DNA from: Mycobacterium sp. 1274756.6
GTDB lineage: Bacteria; Actinomycetota; Actinomycetes; Mycobacteriales; Mycobacteriaceae
Reading direction: 5' to 3'
Assembly: GCF_001668625.1 (NCBI RefSeq)
Contig: NZ_LZLJ01000093.1
Span: 186,001 to 250,000 of the forward strand
DNA: 64,000 bases
Shown here: positions 63,305 to 64,000 of the stretch, piece by piece
Layout: every line of letters begins with the position of its first letter
Position numbering within the stretch: the stretch's first letter is position 1
Position numbers and translations under genes: made by a program
The notes under the pieces: generated by a model
What the model saw: the letters and a program-made list of their open reading frames with translations, nothing else
The model's database searches: none
What the model was told of the DNA's origin: nothing

Positions 63305-63625
63305 TTAAGACGGAAGGCCGCCACTGATGATCCAACGGCCTCCCCGCGGACCTCTTTCTTCGACGCGGGGCACGATCTGACTGCCGCTGCCTCGGCAGCG
63401 GTTCACGCTGCCGGGGAACCGATGATCAGGAACGCGACCGGAAACGAGCTCGACCTGCTGCCGGCACCCTGGGCATCGATCCGGTTCGCGCTTCCGGGCA
63501 TGCTTGATCAGCTTCCGTTTCGGCACTGGCGCTGTGCGTCCCCGCTTGGCACATACGCTGCAGACGCCCTTACCCGCTGGCACCAAACCGATGTGGCAGG
63601 CCGGGCAGGACTTCTCGCTCGTCAT
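63305..63625 (-). CDS. Small zinc-ribbon protein
   Basis: A ~106-residue protein with two Cys pairs (CPACHIG and CSVCAKRG), a basic stretch, a further CPGC, and an H-x3-P-x-C-x-GSG type ending (DHRFPGSVNRCRGSGSQ) common in small actinobacterial and phage proteins. Zinc binding is likely; nucleic-acid contact is a guess. GGAGG lies 11 bases before the ATG. GC content looks lower than in neighbours and a tRNA gene is 200 bp away, hinting at transfer. Confidence 0.6.
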   Translation of the reverse strand: MTSEKSCPACHIGLVPAGKGVCSVCAKRGRTAPVPKRKLIKHARKREPDRCPGCRQQVELVSGRVPDHRFPGSVNRCRGSGSQIVPRVEERGPRGGRWIISGGLPS

Positions 63626-63677
63626 TGCAGCTTTCGCCTCCGTTCTCAAGACCCGTGCGCTGACCGCGCCTTGGTTT

Positions 63678-63725
63678 GGAGGTGAATCTATGTCAGCGCT
63701 GGGACACACCATCGCCCGCGCCTGA
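63678..63725 (+). CDS. Micro-ORF with ideal Shine-Dalgarno sequence
   Basis: GGAGGTGA (63678-63685), an eight-base match to the 16S rRNA 3' end, is four bases before an ATG (63690) opening an 11-codon frame, MSALGHTIARA. It runs away from the zinc-ribbon gene in the gap before tRNA-Ala. Too short to recognise; it may be a leader peptide or the start of a damaged gene. Confidence 0.3.
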   Translation, partial: GGESMSALGHTIARA

Positions 63726-63825
63726 AGGCCGCAGCGCCGGAACACCTGGGTCTCCGCTGCTTCGCCGAAACCGCTGTCAATCTTCAGCTAACCGGGCCAC
63801 GGCACCCGACCTTGAGCAATCTCTG

Positions 63826-63898
63826 TGGAGCTAAGGGGAATCGAACCCCTGACCTACTCGTTGCGAACGAGTCGCGCTACCAACTGCGCCATAGCCCC
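63826..63898 (-). tRNA. tRNA-Ala (anticodon CGC)
   Basis: A 73-nt cloverleaf: acceptor GGGGCTA/TAGCTCC with the G3-U70 pair that marks alanine tRNAs, anticodon stem ACTCG/CGAGT around TTCGCAA (anticodon CGC, codon GCG), T arm AGGGGTTCGATTCCCCT and discriminator A. CCA is not encoded. Confidence 0.95.
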
Positions 63899-63951
63899 TG
63901 GACCGATAAGCAGGGTATCAGCCGCCGGCGATCCGGCCGAAACCGCGATCC

Positions 63952-64000
63952 CTACTGGCCGGCGGCGCGGGGCAGCGAGCTGGCCCAGTCCTGCTCGCGG
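63952..64000 (-). CDS. C-terminal end of a gene running off the window
   Basis: The last 15 codons of an open minus-strand frame (ending REQDWASSLPRAAGQ, then TAG). It lies just upstream of tRNA-Ala on the same strand. Too short to identify. Confidence 0.35.
   Translation of the reverse strand, partial: REQDWASSLPRAAGQ

Noticed and set aside
63272-63685. Plus-strand frame opposite the zinc-ribbon gene
   Set aside because: No motif, whereas the minus strand encodes clear Cys pairs.
63826-64000. Prophage attachment site in tRNA-Ala
   Set aside because: No integrase and no duplicated tRNA end within the window.

Overview
The window is mycobacterial chromosome, very GC-rich with strong G/C third-position bias. 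It carries PE, PPE and EsxI/EsxJ-type genes, a 13E12-family HNH gene, rpfB, arcA, pmt and the cAMP-dependent acetyltransferase Pat. Gene order and strand follow the M. tuberculosis H37Rv segment from Rv1074c (fadA3) down to about Rv0998, reversed. Strand-for-strand matches include echA9, echA8, Rv1069c, lpqV, Rv1063c, Rv1062, Rv1059, Rv1057, the ESX-5a cluster, kdpDE, ppx-eno-lpqU, mazG-mfd, glmU-prs, lpqT, rplY-pth, pks16, ispE-rsmA-rpfB-tatD, metG, pabB, rsmI, pmt, arcA, alkB and pat. The ESX-5a-type genes favour a slow-growing lineage (inference).

Layout. 1-12.0 kb: fatty-acid degradation genes, a Bax-inhibitor-type membrane protein, a cysteine dioxygenase/rhodanese pair, lipoprotein LpqV, two patatin-like enzymes, a dehydrogenase and a beta-propeller protein. 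12.2-16.8 kb: a tRNA-Leu, a small secreted DUF732 protein, and a PPE-PE-PPE-Esx-Esx cluster closed by a strong hairpin. 16.8-19.4 kb: kdpDE, with kdpD lacking its N-terminal sensor domain and no kdpFABC in the window. 19.4-32.9 kb: an SOS-type HNH gene, an acyltransferase/SRPBCC pair, the lpqU-eno-divIC-DUF501-ppx run, an EfeU-like permease, mazG-mfd and a TetR regulator. 32.9-46.5 kb: tRNA-Gln, cell-wall, nucleotide and translation genes, an acyl-CoA-ligase-like gene behind a possible leaderless upstream ORF, and the tatD-rpfB-rsmA-ispE run with a terminator-like hairpin in the rpfB leader. 46.5-53 kb: a monooxygenase/alcohol dehydrogenase pair, pabB, and an oxidoreductase-ECF41 sigma operon behind a sequence matching the ECF41 promoter. 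53-64 kb: rsmI, pmt, arcA, alkB, two DUF5642 lipoproteins, pat, NADP-glutamate dehydrogenase, a formate/nitrite-type channel, a phosphatidylserine-decarboxylase-like enzyme, a small zinc-ribbon gene and tRNA-Ala.

The features most worth a second look are a dispersed hairpin repeat (three full copies, two of them bracketing a DUF559 nuclease-like gene), the decapitated kdpD next to the ESX cluster, the ECF41 operon with its matching promoter, the possible leaderless ORF ahead of the pks16-like gene, and LexA-type boxes at the HNH gene (perfect) and at alkB (imperfect). Several starts (echA9, lpqV, HNH, SDR, alkB, pmt) lie 5-8 nt after a TANNNT -10 hexamer, as expected for leaderless mycobacterial mRNAs. 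No CRISPR array, rRNA or intact insertion sequence was seen.
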